Positions 44,872-58,200 of a stretch of 64,000 bases of DNA are shown here, in pieces; position 1 is the stretch's first letter, and the number at the start of each line of letters is the position of its first letter. The DNA is from Halictus rubicundus. Taxonomy: Eukaryota > Arthropoda > Insecta > Hymenoptera > Halictidae. The notes under the pieces were generated by a model that had not been told where the DNA came from, ran no database searches, and worked only from the letters and a program-made list of their open reading frames with translations. Both the position numbers and the translations under genes were made by a program. The stretch lies in the NCBI RefSeq assembly GCF_050948215.1, contig NW_027488949.1, forward strand, positions 62,001-126,000, in the 5' to 3' direction.

Positions 44872-45228
44872 TTATAGGCGTGAAATAAGCCTTTCTATAA
44901 ACGTACAGTCGTCGGTCTTTTGTGGGGCTCGGGGGAACAATAGGTTGCGGTAATATACTGCTCGAGGGTCAGCGTCGTCGGCTGCCAGAAAATTAGGGAG
45001 CGTTCTCAGAGGGAGAGTTACGGGGGAGAGTTTCCAGGTGGGCAGGGGGAGTGGCTCCTTTGTTGTGGCGGGAGTGAGCTCGCTGGTCCAGTCACCGTCC
45101 TTCCTTCCTTCGGTGGAAAGCTGTTTCTTCAGCTGGTTGATCTGGTGCCTTCGTCCTCCTCGCCGAGTTTTCCTCCTTGCTGCCGTCGCTGGTCGTCCTC
45201 CTTGGATATCGGAAGGGTTGAAACTCAT
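44872..45228 (-). CDS. Small basic element protein, copy C (118 aa, divergent homologue)
   Basis: The ORF shares with A and B a basic block RRKTRRGGRRHQINQLKKQL (about 18-37) and the core EPLPLPTWKLSPVTLPL, then DPRAVYY and LLFP. The N-terminus (MSFNPSDIQGG) and the C-terminal extension (FIERLISRL) differ. Conservation of reading frame and motif order across strongly diverged flanking DNA is the best evidence that this ORF is real. Its ATG sits in the middle of a perfect 25-bp palindrome. Position after the TATA-like box and conserved leader block matches A and B. Function unknown. Confidence 0.65.
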   Translation of the reverse strand: MSFNPSDIQGGRPATAARRKTRRGGRRHQINQLKKQLSTEGRKDGDWTSELTPATTKEPLPLPTWKLSPVTLPLRTLPNFLAADDADPRAVYYRNLLFPRAPQKTDDCTFIERLISRL

Positions 45229-45240
45229 TGAGTTTCAACC
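45216..45240. repeat. Perfect 25-bp palindrome over the start codon of copy C's ORF
   Basis: Arms GGTTGAAACTCA and TGAGTTTCAACC (12 bp each) flank a single central base. The A of the minus-strand ATG is that central base, so in RNA the start codon would lie in the loop of a stable hairpin. Confidence 0.85.
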
Positions 45241-45431
45241 ACCGGTGAACCTTGCTCTCAGGTAAGAGAGGGGCTTGTATTGCGTCAGCCGTGCGAGCCT
45301 AAGCCGCACCGAGCGTCTGCGTTGCTGACGACAATTGTAGCTCGCAATGTGCTAGAGACACGCACCAGAGTTCGCTATAGATTGCCGGGGAATTACTATG
45401 AAAGCTGAAGCTTGTAGAAGTTTTTTCCGAA

Positions 45432-45459
45432 GTCTGAAGATGTCTCCAGACTTTTTATG
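45432..45459 (-). promoter_or_regulatory. TATA-like box and adjoining hairpin of copy C
   Basis: In element orientation CATAAAAAG is followed at once by GTCTGGAGACATCTTCAGAC, an imperfect stem-loop. The box is about 225 bp upstream of the ORF, against 167-170 bp in A and B. Confidence 0.4.
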
Positions 45460-45721
45460 CGGGGTACCGTACATTTTTAGTAGCGGGAAAACGGGGTTGA
45501 AGTCCGAAGTCATCTAGTGAGTGGTGGATGAACTTCGGTATTTTTTTGGAGGTGGGGTAAATACATAAGGGTCTGTGCATTTTCTCTTTCGAGAAACTCG
45601 AGCTGGTAAAAAGCCATCTGTGTGCGGGGGTGAAAAGTTCCCTGAAAAACGGACTTTGGACTGTCCGATGTCTGCTACGAGTGCGAGAGAGAAAGCATGC
45701 CCTTAGTGGCTATACGTTGAA

Positions 45722-46135
45722 AAGGGATAGCACTACGCCCTATGGTTGTAGCGAGTGCGAGAGAGAAAGTAACGGTTGTCCGTGTAGAATAGTAAAGGAT
45801 GGCACGTCGCCCTATGCAGGTAACGAGTGCGAGAGAGAACGCATGCTCTTAGCGGCTATGCGTTGGAAAAGGATAGCACTACGCCCTATGGTTGTAGCGA
45901 GTGCGAGAGAGAACGGCGATGGTTGCCTGTGCGTTAGAGAAGGACAGAGCTACCTGCCTATACTCGTAACGGGTGCGAGTGAGAGCGGTGCGTCTCGCCG
46001 TGCGCTAGACAAGGACGGAGCTACCTGCCTATGCTCGTAACGGGTGCGAGTGAGAGGGGTGCGTCTCGCCGTGCGCTAGACAAGGATAGCGCTACCTGCC
46101 TATGCTCGTAACGGGTGCGAGAGAGAACGCACTAC
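45722..46135 (-). repeat. About six 71-74-bp tandem repeats with GAGA-like motif, copy C
   Basis: AAGGA(T/C)-starting units begin at about 45722, 45795, 45869, 45940, 46011 and 46082. The last three steps are 71 bp, earlier ones 73-74 bp. Each unit contains CTACCTGCCTATGCTCGTAACG or a variant, then GGTGCGAG(A/T)GAGAG. The repeat lies upstream of the TATA-like box in element orientation, and its core motif is the reverse complement of the CTCTCTCGCAC motif of copies A and B. The repeats create a spurious open frame on the listed strand. Confidence 0.85.
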
Positions 46136-46212
46136 CGTAGAGCGGAGTACCGTTAGATTGACGGCGCGGTGGTGGGGATGCCGCGTTACGCGTGAGCCAG
46201 GAGCGTCAGAAC

Positions 46213-46245
46213 ACCGATTTCTAGCGTAGATACGCAGAAATCGGT
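46213..46245. repeat. 33-bp near-perfect inverted repeat near 5' end of copy C
   Basis: ACCGATTTCT and AGAAATCGGT (10 bp each) enclose a second stem GCGTA/TACGC with one bulged A and a 2-base loop. It lies 34 bp inside the element terminus, where A and B have a different hairpin. Confidence 0.85.
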
Positions 46246-46279
46246 CACGTTACATGCGAACATGCATGAGAACGTGACA

Positions 46280-49200
46280 CTACAATTATTATTTATCGAG
46301 TTATTAGCAAATAATGGACGGATGTACTACTCCGTCGACAAAACTCTGGAAATTTTTCTAAGTCCCACCGCTAAGAGGAAACTTTTTCCGTATCGGTCCT
46401 AGACGATTTTCGACGTGATATCACTGTAATATAGACGGTTTCTAACAATATATATCATAACACCAAACTCGCTACAATTATTATTTATCGAGTTATTAGC
46501 AAATAATGGACGGATGTACTTCTCCGTCGACAAAACTCTGGAAATTTTTCTAAGTCCCACCGCTAAGAGGAAACTTTTTCTGTATCGGTCCTAGACGATT
46601 TTCGACGTGATATCACTGTAATATAGACGGTTTCTAACAATATATATCATAACACCAAACTCGCTACAATTATTATTTATCGAGTTATTAGCAAATAATG
46701 GACGGATGTACTACTCCGTCGACAAAACTCTGGAAATTTTTCTAAGTCCCACCGCTAAGAGGAAACTTTTTCCGTATCGGTCCTAGACGATTTTCGACGT
46801 GATATCACTGTAATATAGACGGTTTCTAACAATATATATCATAACACCAAACTCGCTACAATTATTATTTATCGAGTTATTAGCAAATAATGGACGGATG
46901 TACTACTCCGTCGACAAAACTCTGGAAATTTTTCTAAGTCCCACCGCTAAGAGGAAACTTTTTCCGTATCGGTCCTAGACGATTTTCGACGTGATATCAC
47001 TGTAATATAGACGGTTTCTAACAATATATATCATAACACCAAACTCGCTACAATTATTATTTATCGAGTTATTAGCAAATAATGGACGGATGTACTACTC
47101 CGTCGACAAAACTCTGGAAATTTTTCTAAGTCCCACCGCTAAGAGGAAACTTTTTCCGTATCGGTCCTAGACGATTTTCGACGTGATATCACTGTAATAT
47201 AGACGGTTTCTAACAATATATATCATAACACCAAACTCGCTACAATTATTATTTATCGAGTTATTAGCAAATAATGGACGGATGTACTACTCCGTCGAGA
47301 AAACTCTGGAAATTTTTCCAAGTCCCACCGCTAAGAGGAAACTTTTTCCGTATCGGTCCTAGACGATTTTCGACGTGATATCACTGTAATATAGACGGTT
47401 TCTAACAATATATATCATAACACCAAACTCGCTACAATTATTATTTATCGAGTTATTAGCAAATAATGGACGGATGTACTACTCCGTCGAGAAAACTCTG
47501 GAAATTTTTCCAAGTCCCTCCGCTAAGAGGAAACTTTTTCCGTATCGGTCCTAGACGATTTTCGACGTGATATCACTGTAATATAGACGGTTTCTAACAA
47601 TATATATCATAACACCAAACTCGCTACAATTATTATTTATCGAGTTATTAGCAAATAATGGACGGATGTACTACTCCGTCGACAAAACTCTGGAAATTTT
47701 TCTAAGTCCCACCGCAAAGAGGAAACTTTTTCCGTATCGGTCCTAGACGATTTTCGACTTGATATCACTGTAATATAGACGGTTTCTAACAATATATATC
47801 ATAACACCAAACTCGCTACAATTATTATTTATCGAGTTATTAGCAAATAATGGACGGATGTACTACTCCGTCGACAAAACTCTGGAAATTTTTCTAAGTC
47901 CCACCGCTAAGAGGAAACTTTTTCCGTATCGGTCCTAGACGATTTTCGACGTGATATCACTGTAATATAGACGGTTTCTAACAATATATATCATAACACC
48001 AAACTCGCTACAATTATTATTTGTCGAGTTATTAGCAAATAATGGACGGATGTACTACTCCGTCGACAAAACTCTGGAAATTTTTCTAAGCCCCACCGCT
48101 AAGAGGAAACTTTTTCCGTATCGGTCCTAGACGATTTTCGACGTGATATCACTGTAATATAGACGGTTTCTAACAATATATATCATAACACCAAACTCGC
48201 TACAATTATTATTTATCGAGTTATTAGCAAATAATGGACGGATGTACTACTCCGTCGACAAAACTCTGGAAATTTTTCTAAGTCCCACCGCTAAGAGGAA
48301 ACTTTTTCCGTATCGGTCCTAGACGATTTTCGACGTGATATCACTGTAATATAGACGGTTTCTAACAATATATATCATAACACCAAACTCGCTACAATTA
48401 TTATTTATCGAGTTATTAGCAAATAATGGACGGATGTACTACTCCGTCGACAAAACTCTGGAAATTTTTCTAAGTCCCACCGCTAAGAGGAAACTTTTTC
48501 CGTATCGGTCCTAGACGATTTTCGACGTGATATCACTGTAATATAGACGGTTTCTAACAATATATATCATACCACCAAACTCGCTACAATTATTATTTAT
48601 CGAGTTATTAGCAAATGATGGACGGATGTACTACTCCGTCGACAAAACCCTGGAAATTTTTCTAAGTCCCACCGCTAAGAGGAAACTTTTTCCGTATCGG
48701 TCCTAGACGATTTTCGACGTGATATCACTGTAATATAGACGGTTTCTAACAATATATATCATAACACCAAACTCGCTACAATTATTATTTATCGAGTTAT
48801 TAGCAAATAATGGACGGATGTACTTCTCCGTCGACAAAACTCTGGAAATTTTTCTAAGTCCCACCGCTAAGAGGAAACTTTTTCTGTATCGGTCCTAGAC
48901 GATTTTCGACGTGATATCACTGTAATATAGACGGTTTCTAACAATATATATCATAACACCAAACTCGCTACAATTATTATTTATCGAGTTATTAGCAAAT
49001 AATGGACGGATGTACTACTCCGTCGACAAAACTCTGGAAATTTTTCTAAGTCCCACCGCTAAGAGGAAACTTTTTCCGTATCGGTCCTAGACGATTTTCG
49101 ACGTGATATCACTGTAATATAGACGGTTTCTAACAATATATATCATAACACCAAACTCGCTACAATTATTATTTATCGAGTTATTAGCAAATAATGGACG

Positions 49201-52200
49201 GATGTACTACTCCGTCGACAAAACTCTGGAAATTTTTCTAAGTCCCACCGCTAAGAGGAAACTTTTTCCGTATCGGTCCTAGACGATTTTCGACGTGATA
49301 TCACTGTAATATAGACGGTTTCTAACAATATATATCATACCACCAAACTCGCTACAATTATTATTTATCGAGTTATTAGCAAATGATGGACGGATGTACT
49401 ACTCCGTCGACAAAACTCTGGAAATTTTTCTAAGTCCCACCGCTAAGAGGAAACTTTTTCCGTATCGGTCCTAGACGATTTTCGACGTGATATCACTGTA
49501 ATATAGACGGTTTCTAACAATATATATCATAACACCAAACTCGCTACAATTATTATTTATCGAGTTATTAGCAAATAATGGACGGATGTACTACTCCGTC
49601 GACAAAACTCTGGAAATTTTTCTAAGTCCCACCGCTAAGAGGAAACTTTTTCCGTATCGGTCCTAGACGATTTTCGACGTGATATCACTGTAATATAGAC
49701 GGTTTCTAACAATATATATCATACCACCAAACTCGCTACAATTATTATTTATCGAGTTATTAGCAAATGATGGACGGATGTACTACTCCGTCGACAAAAC
49801 TCTGGAAATTTTTCTAAGTCCCACCGCTAAGAGGAAACTTTTTCCGTATCGGTCCTAGACGATTTTCGACGTGATATCACTGTAATATAGACGGTTTCTA
49901 ACAATATATATCATACCACCAAACTCGCTACAATTATTATTTATCGAGTTATTAGCAAATGATGGACGGATGTACTACTCCGTCGACAAAACTCTGGAAA
50001 TTTTTCTAAGTCCCACCGCTAAGAGGAAACTTTTTCCGTATCGGTCCTAGACGATTTTCGACGTGATATCACTGTAATATAGACGGTTTCTAACAATATA
50101 TATCATAACACCAAACTCGCTACAATTATTATTTATCGAGTTATTAGCAAATAATGGACGGATGTACTACTCCGTCGACAAAACTCTGGAAATTTTTCTA
50201 AGTCCCACCGCTAAGAGGAAACTTTTTCCGTATCGGTCCTAGACGATTTTCGACGTGATATCACTGTAATATAGACGGTTTCTAACAATATATATCATAA
50301 CACCAAACTCGCTACAATTATTATTTGTCGAGTTATTAGCAAATAATGGACGGATGTACTACTCCGTCGACAAAACTCTGGAAATTTTTCTAAGCCCCAC
50401 CGCTAAGAGGAAACTTTTTCCGTATCGGTCCTAGACGATTTTCGACGTGATATCACTGTAATATAGACGGTTTCTAACAATATATATCATAACACCAAAC
50501 TCGCTACAATTATTATTTATCGAGTTATTAGCAAATAATGGACGGATGTACTACTCCGTCGACAAAACTCTGGAAATTTTTCTAAGTCCCACCGCTAAGA
50601 GGACACTTTTTCCGTATCGGTCCTAGACGATTTTCGACGTGATATCACTGTAATATAGACGGTTTCTAACAATATATATCATAACACCAAACTCGCTACA
50701 ATTATTATTTATCGAGTTATTAGCAAATAATGGACGGATGTACTACTCCGTCGACAAAACTCTGGAAATTTTTCTAAGTCCCACCGCTAAGAGGAAACTT
50801 TTTCCGTATCGGTCCTAGACGATTTTCGACGTGATATCACTGTAATATAGACGGTTTCTAACAATATATATCATACCACCAAACTCGCTACAATTATTAT
50901 TTATCGAGTTATTAGCAAATGATGGACGGATGTACTACTCCGTCGACAAAACTCTGGAAATTTTTCTAAGTCCCACCGCTAAGAGGAAACTTTTTCCGTA
51001 TCGGTCCTAGACGATTTTCGACGTGATATCACTGTAATATAGACGGTTTCTAACAATATATATCATAACACCAAACTCGCTACAATTATTATTTATCGAG
51101 TTATTAGCAAATAATGGACGGATGTACTACTCCGTCGACAAAACTCTGGAAATTTTTCTAAGTCCCACCGCTAAGAGGAAACTTTTTCCGTATCGGTCCT
51201 AGACGATTTTCGACGTGATATCACTGTAATATAGACGGTTTCTAACAATATATATCATACCACCAAACTCGCTACAATTATTATTTATCGAGTTATTAGC
51301 AAATGATGGACGGATGTACTACTCCGTCGACAAAACTCTGGAAATTTTTCTAAGTCCCACCGCTAAGAGGAAACTTTTTCCGTATCGGTCCTAGACGATT
51401 TTCGACGTGATATCACTGTAATATAGACGGTTTCTAACAATATATATCATAACACCAAACTCGCTACAATTATTATTTATCGAGTTATTAGCAAATAATG
51501 GACGGATGTACTTCTCCGTCGACAAAATTCTGGAAATTTTTCTAAGTCCCACCGCTAAGAGGAAACTTTTTCCGTATCGGTCCTAGACGATTTTCGACGT
51601 GATATCACTGTAATATAGACGGTTTCTAACAATATATATCATAACACCAAACTCGCTACAATTATTATTTATCGAGTTATTAGCAAATAATGGACGGATG
51701 TACTACTCCGTCGACAAAACTCTGGAAATTTTTCTAAGTCCCACCGCTAAGAGGAAACTTTTTCCGTATCGGTCCTAGACGATTTTCGACGTGATATCAC
51801 TGTAATATAGACGGTTTCTAACAATATATATCATAACACCAAACTCGCTACAATTATTATTTATCGAGTTATTAGCAAATAATGGACGGATGTACTACTC
51901 CGTCGACAAAACTCTGGAAATTTTTCTAAGTCCCACCGCTAAGAGGAAACTTTTTCCGCATCGGTCCTAGACGATTTTCGACGTGATATCACTGTAATAT
52001 AGACGGTTTCTAACAATATATATCATAACACCAAACTCGCTACAATTATTATTTATCGAGTTATTAGCAAATAATGGACGGATGTACTTCTCCGTCGACA
52101 AAACTCTGGAAATTTTTCTAAGTCCCTCCGCTAAGAGGAAACTTTTTCTGTATCGGTCCTAGACGATTTTCGACGTGATATCACTGTAATATAGACGGTT

Positions 52201-55200
52201 TCTAACAATATATATCATAACACCAAACTCGCTACAATTATTATTTATCGAGTTATTAGCAAATAATGGACGGATGTACTACTCCGTCGACAAAACTCTG
52301 GAAATTTTTCTAAGTCCCACCGCTAAGAGGAAACTTTTTCCGTATCGGTCCTAGACGATTTTCGACGTGATATCACTGTAATATAGACGGTTTCTAACAA
52401 TATATATCATAACACCAAACTCGCTACAATTATTATTTATCGAGTTATTAGCAAATAATGGACGGATGTACTACTCCGTCGACAAAACTCTGGAAATTTT
52501 TCTAAGTCCCACCGCTAAGAGGAAACTTTTTCCGTATCGGTCCTAGACGATTTTCGACTTGATATCACTGTAATATAGACGGTTTCTAACAATATGTATC
52601 ATAACACGAAACTCGCTACAATTATTATTTATCGAGTTATTAGCAAATAATGGACGGATGTACTACTCCGTCGAGAAAACTCTGGAAATTTTTCCAAGTC
52701 CCTCCGCTAAGAGGAAACTTTTTCCGTATCGGTCCTAGACGATTTTCGACGTGATATCACTGTAATATAGACGGTTTCTAACAATATATATCATAACACC
52801 AAACTCGCTACAATTATTATTTATCGAGTTATTAGCAAATAATGGACGGATGTACTACTCCGTCGACAAAACTCTGGAAATTTTTCTAAGTCCCACCGCT
52901 AAGAGGAAACTTTTTCCGTATCGGTCCTAGACGATTTTCGACTTGATATCACTGTAATATAGACGGTTTCTAACAATATATATCATAACACCAAACTCGC
53001 TACAATTATTATTTATCGAGTTATTAGCAAATAATGGACGGATGTGCTACTTCGTCGGACGTTGGACGAAAATTTTTCTAAGTCCCACCGCCAAGAGGAA
53101 ACTTTTTCCCTATCGGTCCTAGACGATTTTCGGCGTGATATCACTGTAATATAGACAGTTTCTAACAATATATATCATAACACCAAACTCGCTACAATTA
53201 TTATTTATCGAGTTATTAGCAAATAATGGACGGATGTACTACTCCGTCGGACGTTCGACGAAAATTTTTCTAAGTCCCACCGCTAAGAGGAAACTTTTTC
53301 CGTATCGGTCCTAGACGATTTTCGACGTGATATCACTGTAATATAGACGGTTTCTAACAATATATATCATAACACCAAACTCGCTACAATTATTATTTAT
53401 CGAGTTATTAGCAAATAATGGACGGATGTACTACTCCGTCGACAAAACTCTGGAAATTTTTCTAAGTCCCACCGCTAAGAGGAAACTTTTTCCGTATCGG
53501 TCCTAGACGATTTTCGACGTGATATCACTGTAATATAGACGGTTTCTAACAATATATATCATACCACCAAACTCGCTACAATTATTATTTATCGAGTTAT
53601 TAGCAAATGATGGACGGATGTACTACTCCGTCGACAAAACTCTGGAAATTTTTCTAAGTCCCACCGCTAAGAGGAAATTTTTTCCGTATCGGTCCTAGAC
53701 GATTTTCGACGTGATATCACTGTAATATAGACGGTTTCTAACAATATATATCATAACACCAAACTCGCTACAATTATTATTTATCGAGTTATTAGCAAAT
53801 AATGGACGGATGTACTACTCCGTCGAGAAAACTCTGGAAATTTTTCCAAGTCCCACCGCTAAGAGGAAACTTTTTCCGTATCGGTCCTAGACGATTTTCG
53901 ACGTGATATCACTGTAATATAGACGGTTTCTAACAATATATATCATAACACCAAACTCGCTACAATTATTATTTATCGAGTTATTAGCAAATAATGGAAG
54001 GATGTACTACTCCGTCGACAAAACTCTGGAAATTTTTCTAAGTCCCACCGCTAAGAGGAAACTTTTTCCGTATCGGTCCTAGACGATTTTCGACGTGATA
54101 TCACTGTAATATAGACGGTTTCTAACAATATATATCATAACACCAAACTCGCTACAATTATTATTTATCGAGTTATTAGCAAATAATGGACGGATGTACT
54201 ACTCCGTCGAGAAAACTCTGGAAATTTTTCCAAGTCCCACCGCTAAGAGGAAACTTTTTCCGTATCGGTCCTAGACGATTTTCGACGTGATATCACTGTA
54301 ATATAGACGGTTTCTAACAATATATATCATAACACCAAACTCGCTACAATTATTATTTATCGAGTTATTAGCAAATAATGGACGGATGTACTTCTCCGTC
54401 GACAAAACTCTGGAAATTTTTCTAAGTCCCACCGCTAAGAGGAAACTTTTTCCGTATCGGTCCTAGACGATTTTCGACGTGATATCACTGTAATATAGAC
54501 GGTTTCTAACAATATATATCATACCACCAAACTCGCTACAATTATTATTTATCGAGTTATTAGCAAATGATGGACGGATGTACTACTCCGTCGACAAAAC
54601 TCTGGAAATTTTTCCAAGTCCCACCGCTAAGAGGAAACTTTTTCCGTATCGGTCCTAGACGATTTTCGACGTGATATCACTGTAATATAGACGGTTTCTA
54701 ACAATATATATCATAACACCAAACTCGCTACAATTATTATTTATCGAGTTATTAGCAAATAATGGACGGATGTACTTCTCCGTCGACAAAACTCTGGAAA
54801 TTTTTCTAAGTCCCACCGCTAAGAGGAAACTTTTTCTGTATCGGTCCTAGACGATTTTCGACGTGATATCACTGTAATATAGACGGTTTCTAACAATATA
54901 TATCATAACACCAAACTCGCTACTACTATTATTTACCGAGTTATTAGCTAATAATGGACGGATGTACTTCTCCGTCGGACGTTGGACGAACATTTTTCTA
55001 AGCCCCACCGCTAAGGGGAAACTTTTTCCGTATCGGTCCTAGGCGAGTTTCGACGTGATATCACTGTAATATAGACGGTTTCTAACAATATATATCATAA
55101 CACCAAACTCGCTACAATTATTATTTATCGAGTTATTAGCAAATAATGGACGGATGTGCTACTTCGTCGGACGTTGGACGAAAATTTTTCTAAGTCCCAC

Positions 55201-58200
55201 CGCTAAGAGGAAACTTTTTCCGTATCGGTCCTAGACGATTTTCGACGTGATATCACTGTAATATAGACGGTTTCTAACAATATATATCATACCACCAAAC
55301 TCGCTACAATTATTATTTATCGAGTTATTAGCAAATGATGGACGGATGTACTACTCCGTCGACAAAACTCTGGAAATTTTTCTAAGTCCCTCCGCTAAGA
55401 GGAAACTTTTTCCGTATCGGTCCTAGACGATTTTCGACGTGATATCACTGTAATATAGACGGTTTCTAACAATATATATCATAACACCAAACTCGCTACA
55501 ATTATTATTTATCGAGTTATTAGCAAATAATGGACGGATGTACTACTCCGTCGACAAAACTCTGGAAATTTTTCTAAGTCCCACCGCTAAGCGGAAACTT
55601 TTTCCGTATCGGTCCTAGACGATTTTCGACGTGATATCACTGTAATATAGACGGTTTCTAACAATATATATCATACCACCAAACTCGCTACAATTATTAT
55701 TTATCGAGTTATTAGCAAATAATGGACGGATGTACTACTCCGTCGACAAAACTCTGGAAATTTTTCTAAGTCCCACCGCTAAGAGGAAACTTTTTCCGTA
55801 TCGGTCCTAGACGATTTTCGACGTGATATCACTGTAATATAGACGGTTTCTAACAATATATATCATACCACCAAACTCGCTACAATTATTATTTATCGAG
55901 TTATTAGCAAATGATGGACGGATGTACTACTCCGTCGACAAAACTCTGGAAATTTTTCCAAGTCCCACCGCTAAGAGGAAACTTTTTCCGTATCGGTCCT
56001 AGACGATTTTCGACGTGATATCACTGTAATATAGACGGTTTCTAACAATATATATCATAACACCAAACTCGCTACAATTATTATTTATCGAGTTATTAGC
56101 AAATAATGGACGGATGTACTTCTCCGTCGACAAAACTCTGGAAATTTTTCTAAGTCCCACCGCTAAGAGGAAACTTTTTCTGTATCGGTCCTAGACGATT
56201 TTCGACGTGATATCACTGTAATATAGACGGTTTCTAACAATATATATCATAACACCAAACTCGCTACAATTATTATTTATCGAGTTATTAGCAAATAATG
56301 GACGGATGTACTACTCCGTCGACAAAACTCTGGAAATTTTTCTAAGTCCCACCGCTAAGAGGAAACTTTTTCCGTATCGGTCCTAGACGATTTTCGACGT
56401 GATATCACTGTAATATAGACGGTTTCTAACAATATATATCATAACACCAAACTCGCTACAATTATTATTTATCGAGTTATTAGCAAATAATGGACGGATG
56501 TACTACTCCGTCGACAAAACTCTGGAAATTTTTCTAAGTCCCACCGCTAAGAGGAAACTTTTTCCGTATCGGTCCTAGACGATTTTCGACGTGATATCAC
56601 TGTAATATAGACGGTTTCTAACAATATATATCATAACACCAAACTCGCTACAATTATTATTTATCGAGTTATTAGCAAATAATGGACGGATGTACTACTC
56701 CGTCGACAAAACTCTGGAAATTTTTCTAAGTCCCACCGCTAAGAGGAAACTTTTTCCGTATCGGTCCTAGACGATTTTCGACGTGATATCACTGTAATAT
56801 AGACGGTTTCTAACAATATATATCATAACACCAAACTCGCTACAATTATTATTTATCGAGTTATTAGCAAATAATGGACGGATGTACTACTCCGTCGACA
56901 AAACTCTGGAAATTTTTCTAAGTCCCACCGCTAAGAGGAAACTTTTTCCGTATCGGTCCTAGACGATTTTCGACGTGACATCACTGTAATATAGACGTTT
57001 TCTAACAATATATATCATACCACCAAACTCGCTACAATTATTATTTATCGAGTTATTAGCAAATGATGGACGGATGTACTACTCCGTCGACAAAACTCTG
57101 GAAATTTTTCCAAGTCCCACCGCTAAGAGGAAACTTTTTCCGTATCGGTCCTAGACGATTTTCGACGTGATATCACTGTAATATAGACGGTTTCTAACAA
57201 TATATATCATAACACCAAACTCGCTACAATTATTATTTATCGAGTTATTAGCAAATAATGGACGGATGTACTTCTCCGTCGACAAAACTCTGGAAATTTT
57301 TCTAAGTCCCACCGCTAAGAGGAAACTTTTTCTGTATCGGTCCTAGACGATTTTCGACGTGATATCACTGTAATATAGACGGTTTCTAACAATATATATC
57401 ATAACACCAAACTCGCTACAATTATTATTTATCGAGTTATTAGCAAATAATGGACGGATGTACTACTCCGTCGACAAAACTCTGGAAATTTTTCTAAGTC
57501 CCACCGCTAAGAGGAAACTTTTTCCGTATCGGTCCTAGACGATTTTCGACTTGATATCACTGTAATATAGACGGTTTCTAACAATATATATCATAACACC
57601 AAACTCGCTACAATTATTATTTATCGAGTTATTAGCAAATAATGGACGGATGTACTACTCCGTCGAGAAAACTCTGGAAATTTTTCCAAGTCCCTCCGCT
57701 AAGAGGAAACTTTTTCCGTATCGGTCCTAGACGATTTTCGACGTGATATCACTGTAATATAGACGGTTTCTAACAATATATATCATAACACCAAACTCGC
57801 TACAATTATTATTTATCGAGTTATTAGCAAATAATGGACGGATGTACTACTCCGTCGACAAAACTCTGGAAATTTTTCTAAGTCCAACCGCTAAGAGGAA
57901 ACTTTTTCCGTATCGGTCCTAGACGATTTTCGACTTGATATCACTGTAATATAGACGGTTTCTAACAATATATATCATAACACCAAACTCGCTACAATTA
58001 TTATTTATCGAGTTATTAGCAAATCATGGACGGATGTACTACTCCGTCGACAAAACTCTGGAAATTTTTCCAAGTCCCACCGCTAAGAGGAAACTTTTTC
58101 CGTATCGGTCCTAGACGATTTTCGACGTGATATCACTGTAATATAGACGGTTTCTAACAATATATATCATAACACCAAACTCGCTACAATTATTATTTAT

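Larger units (their letters stand above)
44539..46279 (-). mobile_element. LTR-like element copy C, inverted and diverged (1741 bp)
   Basis: On the listed strand it begins TGTTACGTGC and ends GAACGTGACA, the exact reverse of the A/B termini. It is flanked by CTAC (44535-44538 and 46280-46283). Read on the minus strand it has U3-like tandem repeats with GAGA-like motifs, a TATA-like box, the conserved GGTGCGTGTCTCTAGCAC block, and a small ORF homologous to that of A and B. No canonical AATAAA was found in sense. Nucleotide similarity to A/B is limited to the termini, the leader block and the ORF core, so it is a separate subfamily. Its insertion site in the monomer differs from that of A, B and D. 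Confidence 0.85.

Noticed and set aside
45630..46040. 136-codon open frame in copy C on the listed strand
   Set aside because: It is made of the 71-74-bp tandem repeats, antisense to the element, with no matching frame in A or B.
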